From: Marinomonas sp. UCMA 3892
GTDB lineage: Bacteria > Pseudomonadota > Gammaproteobacteria > Pseudomonadales > Marinomonadaceae
Assembly (NCBI RefSeq): GCF_012726345.1
Contig: NZ_PTXN01000005.1
Location: 62,001-126,000 of the forward strand
Reading direction: 5' to 3'
Length of the DNA stretch: 64,000 bases
Shown here in pieces: positions 54,659-64,000 of this stretch (positions are counted from its first letter, which is position 1; each line of letters begins with the position of its first letter). The notes under the pieces are model-generated. The model was not told the DNA's origin. It did not search any database and worked only from the letters and a program-made list of their open reading frames with translations. A program made the translations under genes and the position numbers.

Positions 54659-55603
54659 ATGTTATCTAGAGTCGCAGAACGCTTATATTGGAGCGCACGG
54701 TATTTGGAACGCGTTGAAAACACAGCCCGCTTGGTCAGTGTTTATGACGACCTATTATTCGACCTTCCAAAAAACATTGAAGTATCTTGGTATAACTTAA
54801 TCGAGATACTCAGTGGTGAAGAAATTTTCGAACAACGTTATAAAGTAAAAGACGAACGTAACGTAGTGAAGTTTCTTTTAGCCGATGACACAAACTCAAG
54901 CTCTATGCTGTCATCATTAAAAATGGTCCGAGAAAACATCCGCACCACACGTGATGCGGTTCCTAAAGAAACATGGGAACTAATAAACGAACTAGATCTA
55001 TACGCACAACAGAATATCAAGCAAGGGATTAATCGTTCAGAACGTCACCTTTTCTTGAATACCATTATTGAAGGCTGCCAAAAAATCATCGGCCTCTTTG
55101 CTGGAGCAATGAGTCGTGATTCCGGCTGGCATTTCCTCATTATGGGACGCTATTTAGAACGTGCTGACATGGGAACACGTATTCTCGATGCGGCCGTGTC
55201 TTTAATGTTGAAATCTGAGCCCGAAGCAAGAATTCAACTTGGACAAGTGACTTGGTCAAAAGTATTAAAGTCTCAAAGTGCGTATTTGGATTATCGCCGC
55301 ACTGTTAGAACGTCTATCAACGGAGCAAAGGCCACTACATTCTTGATGAATGACCCTTGTTTCCCACGATCCTTAGCTTACTGCTTAGGTCAAATAGGTG
55401 AAGCGGCGACAAAATTACCACGCGCTGGTTTGATTACCGCTAAGGTAGATAAACTTTTAGAATTTGATTACCCAATCAATAGTTCAGAAGATTTGGATGA
55501 AGACTTCCATAATCATCTCAATGATATACAGATTGCCATTATCGAAATAAATCACCAGATCACCGAAAACTGGTTTCATTTTCGGCAAGGAGACGCTGCA
55601 TGA
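54659..55603 (+). CDS. Alpha-E domain protein
   Basis: 314-residue mostly helical protein. The signature opening MLSRVAERLYWSARYLERVENTARLVSVYDDLL, with repeated R-x-x-E pairs, is diagnostic of the alpha-E (DUF403) family that partners permuted ATP-grasp enzymes. A second similar segment (MGRYLERADMGTRILDAAV) lies mid-protein. It overlaps the next gene by ATGA. No catalytic mechanism is established. Confidence 0.88.
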   Translation: MLSRVAERLYWSARYLERVENTARLVSVYDDLLFDLPKNIEVSWYNLIEILSGEEIFEQRYKVKDERNVVKFLLADDTNSSSMLSSLKMVRENIRTTRDAVPKETWELINELDLYAQQNIKQGINRSERHLFLNTIIEGCQKIIGLFAGAMSRDSGWHFLIMGRYLERADMGTRILDAAVSLMLKSEPEARIQLGQVTWSKVLKSQSAYLDYRRTVRTSINGAKATTFLMNDPCFPRSLAYCLGQIGEAATKLPRAGLITAKVDKLLEFDYPINSSEDLDEDFHNHLNDIQIAIIEINHQITENWFHFRQGDAA

Positions 55604-58600
55604 CCATTAGAGTCGCAATACAGCACAAGACTACCTACGAGTTTGATCGTTTTATCAACGTGGCTCCCCACGTACTAAGACTACAACCGGCGGCGCACTC
55701 ACGCACAAAAATTCATGCTTACTCGCTTAAAGTCTTGCCTGAAACACATTTTATCAATGTGCAACAAGATCCGTTTGGCAACTTCCAAACTCGCTTAGTG
55801 TTTCCTGAAAAGACTAATAAGTTAGAGTTTTACGTGGAAGTTATCGCCGATATGACGGTAATCAACCCATTCGATTTCTTCGTTGAAAGCTACGCAGAAG
55901 AATATCCATTTGCCTACGACAAAGCGCTTAAAAAAGAGCTCGAGCCTTACTTACAAGTAACCGAATCTTGCCCGTTATTAGATAAATGGTTATCAACAGT
56001 TGATCGTAAAAATACGCCGATTAACGATTTTCTCGTGGCGATCAATAGTCGCTTAGCAGCGGATATTGGTTACGGAATTCGTTTAGAGCCAGGCGTTCAG
56101 ACCTGTGAAGAAACACTGACCCTGAAAAAAGGTTCTTGTCGTGACACATCATGGTTACTGGTTCAAATACTTCGTAGCCTTGGATTAGCTGCACGCTTTG
56201 CGTCAGGTTATTTAGTACAGCTCACTGCGGACGTAAAAGCTCTCGACGGTCCATCTGGCCCAGAAGAAGATTTCACCGACTTACACGCATGGTGTGAAGT
56301 GTTTTTACCAGGTGCAGGCTGGGTTGGCTTAGATCCTACTTCAGGCCTATTCGCTGGCGAAGGTCACATTCCTCTGGCTTGTACACCAGAACCAGCTTCG
56401 GCAGCCCCAATCACAGGTTTTGTTGACGAATGTGAATGTGAGTTTAGCTACAGCAACATTGTTACTCGTATCCATGAAGATCCGCGTGTGACCAAACCCT
56501 ATGCAGAAGGCGAATGGGACACTATCAAAGCTCTTGGCTTTGCGGTCGATAAGCAACTTGAAGACGGAGACGTTCGCCTAACCATGGGTGGCGAGCCGAC
56601 GTTTGTCTCAATCGACGACATGGATTCAGAACAATGGAATACTGGCGCATTGGGCGCAGAAAAATTAAAACTAGCCAAAGATTTGCTAATTAAAATGAAG
56701 CAAGAATTTGGTGCTAACGGCCTACTCCATTATGGGCAAGGCAAATGGTATCCGGGCGAAGAAGTACCACGCTGGGCGCTGGGTTGTTTCTGGCGCACTG
56801 ACGGCGAAGCCTTGTGGAATGATCCAAAATATTTAGCTCGTGTAGACAAAGACTACAAACACACCATCAAAGACGCCCAAGCGTTTGGTGAATTGTTGTG
56901 TGAAAAACTCGCCTTGGATAAGCAATACCTTCAAAGCACCTACGAAGACACGCTGTATTATTTATGGATGGAGCAATCGCTTCCTGCGGATGCAGATCCA
57001 ACCAAAGCCGATTTAAAAGATGATCTAGAACGCCGTCGTCTAGCAAAACTGCTTAGCCGTGGTTTAAGCACCACAACAGGTTTCGTTTTGCCGTTAGAAT
57101 TCGATACGGTAAACAATCGTTGGAATAGCTCCCTTTGGCCAATGCGCAGTGACGTTATCACCTTAATTCCGGGCGACAGCCCAATGGGTTATCGTTTACC
57201 ACTGAATTCTTTACCTGCTCAAGCTGAAGAAGATCGCATACCTGAGCGTGACCCGTTTGATCCTCGCCAACCTTTGGCGAACAAAAAAGACAACGCGGTA
57301 TTAGAAAGCGTTGCCAAGCAGCATTTCGCTAAAAAACCAGCAGCACCTGCCTTAGCGCCAGAAAAAACGTTGAAAAACGTAATTCGCACTACCTTGTGTA
57401 TCGAACCACGCGATGGCCGCTTGCATATATTTATGCCGCCAATGACACATCTTGAGCACTTTGTAGATGTTCTTGAGCAGCTTGAAGCGGTTGCGAAAAC
57501 CCTTGATAAACCAATCGTTGTCGAAGGTTATGAGCCTCCAAAAGATCCGCGCTTGCAAAAGTTCCTGATCACGCCAGATCCAGGTGTTATCGAAGTAAAT
57601 ATTCATCCTGCCGCGAGCTGGAAAGAACTGGTTCACAATACCGAAACCTTGTATCACCAAGCTTACCTTTCTCGCCTTGGCGCAGAAAAATTCATGCTAG
57701 ATGGTCGCCATACTGGCACAGGTGGAGGTAATCACGTAACGCTAGGTGGTCGCACACCAGCAGACAGTCCGCTGTTGCGCCGCCCTGAGTTGTTACAGAG
57801 TTTAGTGACCTTCTGGCAGCATCATCCAGGTTTGTCTTATCTTTTCTCTGGCATGTTCATTGGCCCAACTAGCCAAGCACCTCGCCCAGACGAAGGACGA
57901 GATGAAGCTCTGTATGAAATGGAAATTGCTTTCCAAAATATGCCTGAAGGCTTTGTTGAAGATCCTTGGTTAGTTGACCGCTTAATGCGTAACTTACTGG
58001 TTGATATCACAGGTAACACCCATCGTTCTGAGTTCTGCATAGATAAGCTTTACGCAGCTGGCAGCGCCAGCGGTAGACAAGGTTTATTGGAATTCCGTGG
58101 TTTTGAAATGCCACCGCATCCGCATATGTCGCTCGTACAAATGCTGCTGTTGCGCTGTCTCGTGGCCCGTTTCTGGAAAGAACCGTACAAAAAGCCTTTG
58201 GTGCGTTGGGGCACTAGTTTGCATGACAAATTCATGTTGCCGCATTTTGTGTGGCAGGACGTGAAAGAAGTGGTCGAAGATCTTCAGCGCCATGGTTTCC
58301 CATTCAAACTAGAATGGCTAGCGCCGTTTGAAGAGTTCCGTTTCCCGCATTATGGCCGTCAAAAAATCGATGACATGGAAATTGAACTTCGTTGGGCAAT
58401 TGAGCCTTGGCACGTTCTAGGTGAAGAAATCACCGGATCGGGTACTGCTCGCTACGTAGATTCTTCCGTAGAACGTTTGCAGGTAAAATTATCTGGCTTA
58501 ACCGATGGACGTTATGTACTTAGCTGTAATGGCCGTCGTGTGCCGATTCGTTCTACCGGTCGCAAAGGCGAATACGTGGGTGCAGTGCGTTACAAAGCCT

Positions 58601-58959
58601 GGGCACCACCATCTGCTCTGCACCCAACACTAGGGACAGACACGCCACTAATATTTGATTTAATCGATACCTGGAATGGCTTATCTGTGGGCGGTTGTAC
58701 TTATCATGTGTCTCACCCAGGTGGACGTACGTATGACAATGTACCGGTCAATAGCAACGAAGCGGAAGCTCGTCGTGTGAACCGTTTTTGGGATCACGGC
58801 TTCACTCAAGGCACGCTATCTCCACCGCCAGCCTTCAGTGCATTGCGCTCTTTTTACCCAAATGGAGACGAGCCTCGTGCCATGTCGCCACCAGCAGAAG
58901 AGCCAATGAATGAATATCCGCATACATTAGATCTAAGGAAGCAGTATAATGTTCTCTAA
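55600..58959 (+). CDS. Transglutaminase-like protein with DUF2126 domain
   Basis: 1119-residue large protein. Residues about 1-105 are a transglutaminase N-terminal beta domain. The papain-like core (about 160-265) shows the catalytic Cys in KKGSCRDTSWLL, His in DLHAWCEVFLPG and Asp in GWVGLDPTSGLF. DUF2126 begins near 325 (RLTMGGEPTFVSIDDMDSEQWN) and fills the rest. The transglutaminase core may cut or cross-link the peptide made by the ATP-grasp proteins. Family known, mechanism inferred. Confidence 0.9.
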   Translation: MTIRVAIQHKTTYEFDRFINVAPHVLRLQPAAHSRTKIHAYSLKVLPETHFINVQQDPFGNFQTRLVFPEKTNKLEFYVEVIADMTVINPFDFFVESYAEEYPFAYDKALKKELEPYLQVTESCPLLDKWLSTVDRKNTPINDFLVAINSRLAADIGYGIRLEPGVQTCEETLTLKKGSCRDTSWLLVQILRSLGLAARFASGYLVQLTADVKALDGPSGPEEDFTDLHAWCEVFLPGAGWVGLDPTSGLFAGEGHIPLACTPEPASAAPITGFVDECECEFSYSNIVTRIHEDPRVTKPYAEGEWDTIKALGFAVDKQLEDGDVRLTMGGEPTFVSIDDMDSEQWNTGALGAEKLKLAKDLLIKMKQEFGANGLLHYGQGKWYPGEEVPRWALGCFWRTDGEALWNDPKYLARVDKDYKHTIKDAQAFGELLCEKLALDKQYLQSTYEDTLYYLWMEQSLPADADPTKADLKDDLERRRLAKLLSRGLSTTTGFVLPLEFDTVNNRWNSSLWPMRSDVITLIPGDSPMGYRLPLNSLPAQAEEDRIPERDPFDPRQPLANKKDNAVLESVAKQHFAKKPAAPALAPEKTLKNVIRTTLCIEPRDGRLHIFMPPMTHLEHFVDVLEQLEAVAKTLDKPIVVEGYEPPKDPRLQKFLITPDPGVIEVNIHPAASWKELVHNTETLYHQAYLSRLGAEKFMLDGRHTGTGGGNHVTLGGRTPADSPLLRRPELLQSLVTFWQHHPGLSYLFSGMFIGPTSQAPRPDEGRDEALYEMEIAFQNMPEGFVEDPWLVDRLMRNLLVDITGNTHRSEFCIDKLYAAGSASGRQGLLEFRGFEMPPHPHMSLVQMLLLRCLVARFWKEPYKKPLVRWGTSLHDKFMLPHFVWQDVKEVVEDLQRHGFPFKLEWLAPFEEFRFPHYGRQKIDDMEIELRWAIEPWHVLGEEITGSGTARYVDSSVERLQVKLSGLTDGRYVLSCNGRRVPIRSTGRKGEYVGAVRYKAWAPPSALHPTLGTDTPLIFDLIDTWNGLSVGGCTYHVSHPGGRTYDNVPVNSNEAEARRVNRFWDHGFTQGTLSPPPAFSALRSFYPNGDEPRAMSPPAEEPMNEYPHTLDLRKQYNVL

Positions 58960-58988
58960 TAATTAATTTTTTTAGGCTCAAGCACATT

Positions 58989-61568
58989 ATGCAACTTCAA
59001 ACAGGTACTTTTATAACGTCGGTGATAGATGAAAAACCGACGTTATCTTCCGCCTATGATAAACCGATAAATGCTTATGATGAGGCCTTCACGGAAGATC
59101 GCCAACCGCGCGCACATTGGGAAGCCCTGCTGCGTAACATAAGCAATCTTTCAGACGAGGAAATGCTCGACCGACAACGTCGTGCTCAGCGTATCCTTCG
59201 TGAAGACGGAGCTACCTATAATTTAACCAGCGACCCACTCACGCCAAGTGTTTGGTCGCTGGATCTTATTCCCAATATTATTCCGACCGATGAATGGCTT
59301 GAGATAGAGCAAGGTTTAGCTCAGCGCTCAAACTTATTCGATCTGATCTTAAAAGACCTCTATGGTCCGCAAGAACTACTGAAAAACGGCATTATTCCTT
59401 CTGAGATTATTTTTAGCCATCCAGGATTTTTACGTCAATGCCACGGTGTTATGGTTCCCGGTGCTCATCAATTATTGCATCATGCGGTAGATCTAGTCCG
59501 TGACCATGCGGGTCAATTCCAAGTCATTGGCGATCGTACCCAAGCTCCAAATGGCGCAGGCTACGCATTGGAAAACCGTACCGTTGTATCGCGCGTTATT
59601 CCGAACAGTTTCCGCGACAGCCAAGTGCGTCGTCTTGCAGGATTTTTCCAATCCTTCAAAAATATGCTGACGTCTCTTGCCAGTCAATGGACAGATACTC
59701 CACGTATCGTCATGCTGTCTCCCGGTGCTTACAGTAGCACCTATTTCGAACAAGCCTACTTATCAAACTATCTTGGCTTTCCATTAGTCCAAGGCAGTGA
59801 TTTAACCGTACGTAATGGTGCGGTATGGATGAAGTCTTTAAATGGATTGGCTCGTGTCGATGTTATTTTACGTCGTGTCGATGATGCCTACTGCGATCAA
59901 GCGGAGCTAAGAGCCGACTCTTTCCTAGGTGTTCCAGGTTTATTAGAAGTAGTTCGTGCAGGTAACGTCGTACTTGCTAACCCATTAGGTAGCGGCATTC
60001 TAGAAGCGCCAGCATTAGTAAAATTTTTGCCTGCCATCAGTGAGTTTTTGACAGGCGAACAACTTACCTTACCTTCTGTAGCAACTTGGTGGTGTGGTGA
60101 TAAAGACGATTTAAATTATGTTATCGCCAATCTTAGTAACCTAATTATCAAGCCTGCAATTCGTAGCCATAGCAGCAACAGTATTTATGGCCACACGCTA
60201 AGCGAAAAGCAAAAACTTAATACGATAGAAAAAATCAAAAAAGCCCCGCATCTATATGCAGCGCAAAGTTATGTTCCCGGCTCTATGTCGCCTATTTGGT
60301 TAAATGGAAAAATACAAGCTAGGCCAAGCCTATTGCGGGCTTTCACCGTTGCTAACCCAACCGGCTACACTGTCATGCCCGGCGGTTTATCTCGTGCTGG
60401 CGAATCAACAAAAGATTCCATTGTCACCAATATGTCTAGCTCAAAAAGTAAAGACACTTGGATCATTGCAGCAGAGCCGGAAGTACCAAGTAACTTGATC
60501 ACAGATCAAGTTATGCTGCAGGACGAAGCCTTACAATCAAATTTACCAAGCCGAGTGGTAGAAAATTTATTCTGGATGGGCCGTTATGCCGAACGCGCAG
60601 AAATCAGTATGCGTTTACTACGGACCATTTTTAAACAGATGAATGGCATTGATCCATTACCAGAAGAAAGCCGCCGTATGTTACTTGAAATGGCATCTAC
60701 GCAAACAGGCTGCTTGCCAGGCTTTATGGAAGCTGACGAAAAATTGCTCACCAACCCTGAAGCTGAACTCGTTTCTATCATCACGGATGGCAGCCGAGCG
60801 GGATCGGTCAAAGCCAACCTGCAAGCCATGTTAAGTTGTGGCGAGCAAGTGAAAGAAATGCTTTCTGCCGATACACGTATCATCATCAATGAGCTGCGCG
60901 ACCATATCCATGAGTTAGATCGCGCTTATACCAATGGCTTGCCTTCTGCACCGGAAGAATCGTTAGACAGTCTTGTTACCTCTTTGTTGGCGCTGTCCGG
61001 TTTGAACCATGAAAGCATGTTACGCGGTCTCGACTGGACGTTTCAGGAAATTGGTCGCCGTACCGAACGCGCATTGCAAACGGCAACCTTGTTACGCTCT
61101 GCGCTCACTACGCCACTATCATCCGGGCCTCAACAGCAAATTTTAGAATCCGTTTTATTAAGTGTAGAAGCCCTTATTTCCTTCCGTCGCCGTTACCGTA
61201 ATCGTGTACGCGTTGCATACGGATTAGATCTATTAATGATTGATGGTACGAATCCACGCTCTTTACTTTATCAAGTAGAACAGCTACGTAAATACATCAG
61301 AGAATTACCTAGAAATGAGACAACAACAGCTGGCCTAAGCCCTGAAAATAAAATCATTTTAAAATCGCTAAATGATATTCAGCTTGCCGATTTGGAAGAA
61401 CTTGCCAAGATTGATCCTGATAGCCAAAGCCGTCTAAAACTCGAGCAACTCATGACCGAGCTTTTAGCTCAACTTGAGCAATTCACCGTTCTCATTAGCG
61501 ATAAGTATTTTGACCATACCGCTGGCCCGCAGTCATTGACTGAAGCCATCAGAGGAACAAATGTATGA
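58989..61568 (+). CDS. Fused permuted ATP-grasp/alpha-E protein
   Basis: 859 residues. The first about 490 residues repeat the ATP-grasp plan (DLVRDHAGQFQVIGDRTQAPNGAGYALENR and the LSPGAYSSTYFEQAYLSNYLG block). The last 330 residues are an alpha-E domain, opening VVENLFWMGRYAERAEISMRLLRTIFKQM. In this ATP-grasp half the lysine/glycine-rich loop is altered (KPAIRSHSSNSIYG), so catalytic ability may differ from the first copy. It is the fourth gene and overlaps the last by ATGA. Confidence 0.9.
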   Translation: MQLQTGTFITSVIDEKPTLSSAYDKPINAYDEAFTEDRQPRAHWEALLRNISNLSDEEMLDRQRRAQRILREDGATYNLTSDPLTPSVWSLDLIPNIIPTDEWLEIEQGLAQRSNLFDLILKDLYGPQELLKNGIIPSEIIFSHPGFLRQCHGVMVPGAHQLLHHAVDLVRDHAGQFQVIGDRTQAPNGAGYALENRTVVSRVIPNSFRDSQVRRLAGFFQSFKNMLTSLASQWTDTPRIVMLSPGAYSSTYFEQAYLSNYLGFPLVQGSDLTVRNGAVWMKSLNGLARVDVILRRVDDAYCDQAELRADSFLGVPGLLEVVRAGNVVLANPLGSGILEAPALVKFLPAISEFLTGEQLTLPSVATWWCGDKDDLNYVIANLSNLIIKPAIRSHSSNSIYGHTLSEKQKLNTIEKIKKAPHLYAAQSYVPGSMSPIWLNGKIQARPSLLRAFTVANPTGYTVMPGGLSRAGESTKDSIVTNMSSSKSKDTWIIAAEPEVPSNLITDQVMLQDEALQSNLPSRVVENLFWMGRYAERAEISMRLLRTIFKQMNGIDPLPEESRRMLLEMASTQTGCLPGFMEADEKLLTNPEAELVSIITDGSRAGSVKANLQAMLSCGEQVKEMLSADTRIIINELRDHIHELDRAYTNGLPSAPEESLDSLVTSLLALSGLNHESMLRGLDWTFQEIGRRTERALQTATLLRSALTTPLSSGPQQQILESVLLSVEALISFRRRYRNRVRVAYGLDLLMIDGTNPRSLLYQVEQLRKYIRELPRNETTTAGLSPENKIILKSLNDIQLADLEELAKIDPDSQSRLKLEQLMTELLAQLEQFTVLISDKYFDHTAGPQSLTEAIRGTNV

Positions 61569-62446
61569 GATACCGCGTTCGCCATATAACGGAATACACT
61601 TATGGAGCGCCAGTGAGCTTATGCTACAACATGGCTCACCTTCTACCGCGAGATACGCGCAATCAGCGCTGCCTGAATCAAAAAATACAAATTAATCCGC
61701 CACCCGTTTATCAAAATGATGGCGAAGATTATTTCGGCAATCAAACATTTTATTTTTCGATTCAAGAAGCTCATAAAAAACTGGTAATTGATGTAACCAC
61801 TGACTTTGAAATTTCACCATTGGATGTACTGCAATGGCAAATGCAAAGCACGCTCACTTGTGGTCAATTACGCGCGCAACTAACTAATCCAAATACACCT
61901 GAACTGCGTATGGCAAAAGAGTACCTACTGGATTCTCCGCAAATACGTTGTTCAGAAGATTTAAAAGCCTACGCTCTAAGCACTTTTACAGATGACAAAC
62001 CTGTCTTGCAGGCAGCGCTGGCTTTTACTCATAAGATCTTCACCGAGTTCAAATTCGATCCGGCTAGCACAACCGTTGCCACGCCGCTTGAGCAAGTACT
62101 AAAACAGCGTAGCGGTGTATGTCAGGATTTTGCTCATTTAGCCATTGGCTGCTTGCGTTCAGTTGGCATTCCAGCTCGTTATATGAGTGGCTACCTAGAA
62201 ACCTTGCCTCCACCAGGACAAGAAAAATTGGTTGGTGCGGATGCATCCCACGCTTGGTTCGCGGTGTTTATCCCTGAATTAGGCTGGGTGGAATTTGATC
62301 CAACCAATGACCTCATGCCAAGCGATCAGCATATCGTCACTGCATGGGGTCGAGATTATGCCGACGTTACACCGCTGCAAGGCGTTATCTTTGAAGGCGG
62401 CGGCTCTCAGCAGCTTGCCGTTTCAGTGGATGTAAAACGAGTCTAA
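61565..62446 (+). CDS. Transglutaminase-like cysteine peptidase
   Basis: 293-residue protein with an N-terminal beta domain (HITEYTYGAPVSLCYNMAHLLPRD) and a papain-like core: Cys in RSGVCQDFAHLAIGCLRS, His in ADASHAWFAVFIP and Asp in GWVEFDPTNDLM. No signal peptide is visible, so it acts in the cytoplasm or is not exported by Sec. Last gene of the operon. The presence of two transglutaminase-like proteins with two ATP-grasp proteins suggests paired synthesis and processing steps. Confidence 0.88.
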   Translation: MRYRVRHITEYTYGAPVSLCYNMAHLLPRDTRNQRCLNQKIQINPPPVYQNDGEDYFGNQTFYFSIQEAHKKLVIDVTTDFEISPLDVLQWQMQSTLTCGQLRAQLTNPNTPELRMAKEYLLDSPQIRCSEDLKAYALSTFTDDKPVLQAALAFTHKIFTEFKFDPASTTVATPLEQVLKQRSGVCQDFAHLAIGCLRSVGIPARYMSGYLETLPPPGQEKLVGADASHAWFAVFIPELGWVEFDPTNDLMPSDQHIVTAWGRDYADVTPLQGVIFEGGGSQQLAVSVDVKRV

Positions 62447-62666
62447 ACAAAAAACTAGGGGAGATTCAAATAGTCTTTGCTCGACATGGTAAGCCGATGC
62501 AAGGACCCTTTTCCCTCGTTTTTAACTGCAATTTGAGCCATGGCAATTATCACACAAAGATCATACTACATAGCATGTAGAGCCGATATAAGGTAAGCTT
62601 CGCGAAATTCTTGCATAACCTGACCTTTCAGCTTTGCACCTGCCTTTATAAAACATGAGAACATCT

Positions 62667-64000
62667 ATGAGTTTCAACAAACTTGGGCTTTCTGCCCCCA
62701 TCCTAAAAGCCATTGAAGATCAAGGCTATACTGAGCCGTCTGCAATTCAAGCTCAGGCAATACCAGCCATTCTTGAAGGCCAAGATGTGATGGCCGCAGC
62801 CCAAACTGGGACAGGCAAAACAGCCGGTTTTACCTTACCCTTGCTTGAAATACTAAGTAAAGGCGAAAATGCACAAAGCAATCAAGTTCGCGCTTTGGTA
62901 TTAACACCAACTCGTGAATTAGCAGCACAAGTCGCAGAAAGCGTCAAAAATTACGGTCAGCATTTGTCTCTTAAATCAACAGTCGTATTTGGTGGCGTCA
63001 AAATCAATCCTCAAATGATGGCACTACGTCGCGGCGCGGATATTTTGATCGCAACGCCTGGCCGCATGATGGATTTATACAATCAAAAAGCTGTACGTTT
63101 CGACAAGCTAGAAGTCCTAGTGTTAGACGAAGCCGACCGCATGCTGGACATGGGCTTTATCCATGACATCAAAAAAATCCTCGCTATCCTGCCGAAAAAA
63201 CGTCAGAACTTATTGTTCTCTGCGACTTTCTCCCCAGAAATTCGCCAGCTAGCAAAAGGCTTAGTAAACAACCCAATCGAAATTTCCGTTACGCCACGCA
63301 ATGCGACGGCGGTCTCTGTAGAGCAGTGGCTGCATCCGGTGGATAAGAAGCGCAAAACCGAGCTATTAATTCAACTTATCGCTGACGGTCGTTGGGATCA
63401 AGCATTGGTCTTTTCTCGCACCAAACACGGCGCTAACAAGATCACCAAACAATTAGAAGACGCAGGCATTCGTGCTAGCGCCATTCACGGTAACAAAAGC
63501 CAAGGCGCACGTACTCGCGCTCTAGCTGACTTTAAAGAAGGCCGTATACGTATTCTTGTTGCGACAGATATCGCGGCCCGTGGATTGGACATTGAACAGC
63601 TACCTCATGTAGTCAACTTTGACTTACCAGATGTAGCAGAAGATTATGTTCACCGTATCGGCCGTACTGGTCGCGCTGGTGCAACTGGCAAAGCAATTTC
63701 CTTGGTGGCAGCAGACGAGCTAGATCAATTACGCGCCATCGAGCGTTTGACTCAGAAGCTAATTGAACGTCGTTACGAAGATGATTTCATGCCAACGCAC
63801 ATGTTACCTGATACCACTCTAGATACACGTCCAATTAAGCCTAACAAGCCCAAAAGACCACGTGAGCAAACCAATGGTCCAAGACAAGGCAATGGAGCGA
63901 AACAAGGTGGTAATCCAGCGAAACAAGGCAATGCGCCTAAGTCTGGCAACCGTCGCCCTAGCGCACCAAAAGCTGAAATGACACCAGGCCAAGGCCTTCG
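62667..64000 (+). CDS. rhlE: DEAD-box RNA helicase, RhlE type (3' end outside window)
   Basis: ATP-dependent RNA helicase, open to the window edge (444 codons present). All motifs are in order: Q motif region [17 protein letters not shown], motif [10 protein letters not shown], Ia [15 protein letters not shown] in [50 protein letters not shown] and [13 protein letters not shown] Lys/Gly/Gln-rich basic tail follows. RhlE works in ribosome assembly and RNA decay. Start ATG at 62667; an in-frame ATG at 62655 is an alternative. The preceding 220 bases (62447-62666) hold only a promoter region. Confidence 0.93.
   Translation, partial: MSFNKLGLSAPILKAIEDQGYTEPSAIQAQAIPAILEGQDVMAAAQTGTGKTAGFTLPLLEILSKGENAQSNQVRALVLTPTRELAAQVAESVKNYGQHLSLKSTVVFGGVKINPQMMALRRGADILIATPGRMMDLYNQKAVRFDKLEVLVLDEADRMLDMGFIHDIKKILAILPKKRQNLLFSATFSPEIRQLAKGLVNNPIEISVTPRNATAVSVEQWLHPVDKKRKTELLIQLIADGRWDQALVFSRTKHGANKITKQLEDAGIRASAIHGNKSQGARTRALADFKEGRIRILVATDIAARGLDIEQLPHVVNFDLPDVAEDYVHRIGRTGRAGATGKAISLVAADELDQLRAIERLTQKLIERRYEDDFMPTHMLPDTTLDTRPIKPNKPKRPREQTNGPRQGNGAKQGGNPAKQGNAPKSGNRRPSAPKAEMTPGQGL

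Overview
The window is the integrase end of an SXT/R391-family integrative and conjugative element (ICE), positions 1 to about 24,735, followed by about 39 kb of host chromosome. The host looks like a marine gammaproteobacterium, most likely Marinomonas or a close Oceanospirillales relative. That host call is inference from gene content, the moderately AT-rich coding and the mix of uptake systems; there is no rRNA or other taxonomic marker to confirm it.

ICE part. Relaxase gene traI (31-2181, minus) opens the window, so the transfer region continues off the left edge. At the position of the SXT/R391 variable region next to traI lies a defence island, all on the minus strand. It holds a BrxR/CapW-like WYL regulator (15752-16675), then a type I restriction-modification operon hsdM-hsdS-(PD-(D/E)XK/DUF4268)-hsdR with two extra genes at its 3' end: a GHKL ATPase with an N-terminal HTH, and a STAS-like/winged-helix protein. 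A terminator (5951-5971) separates this from a five-gene CBASS operon: a small basic protein, a YdjM-like membrane hydrolase, an HNH-SAVED effector, a CD-NTase and an E2-like protein. Conserved ICE backbone follows: two small-backbone genes including a DnaQ-like exonuclease, a LexA-box-controlled rumA-rumB translesion polymerase operon, mobI, the oriT region, srpM-srpR, int and xis. The element ends at attL (about 24,734-24,755), where the first about 24 codons of prfC (release factor RF3) remain on the minus strand, cut by the insertion. This is the classical SXT/R391 site.

Chromosome part. Positions 25,127-32,761 hold a hydroxamate-type siderophore uptake cluster: fhuC-fhuD-fused fhuB, a PvdE/SyrD-like exporter and a TonB receptor. 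It is followed on the other strand by a phosphopantetheinyl transferase and a nitroreductase. Next is a DctB/DctD-type sigma54 two-component system (34,387-37,647) facing a PhnD-PhnC-PhnE-PhnE transporter that has a clear -24/-12 promoter. Then come an RND efflux pair with a divergent TetR regulator, an EamA exporter, an NhaC-type antiporter, a membrane PQQ dehydrogenase and a FAD monooxygenase.

The last block (53,202-62,446) is a five-gene operon of circularly permuted ATP-grasp, alpha-E and transglutaminase-like proteins, probably a peptide-synthesis or tagging pathway of unknown product, with a structured leader. A DEAD-box RNA helicase (RhlE type) runs off the right edge.

The candidates most worth following for new biology are the GHKL-ATPase/STAS-wHTH pair embedded in the restriction operon, the two accessory genes at the head of the E2-only CBASS operon, and the ATP-grasp/alpha-E/transglutaminase operon with its possible pseudoknot leader.
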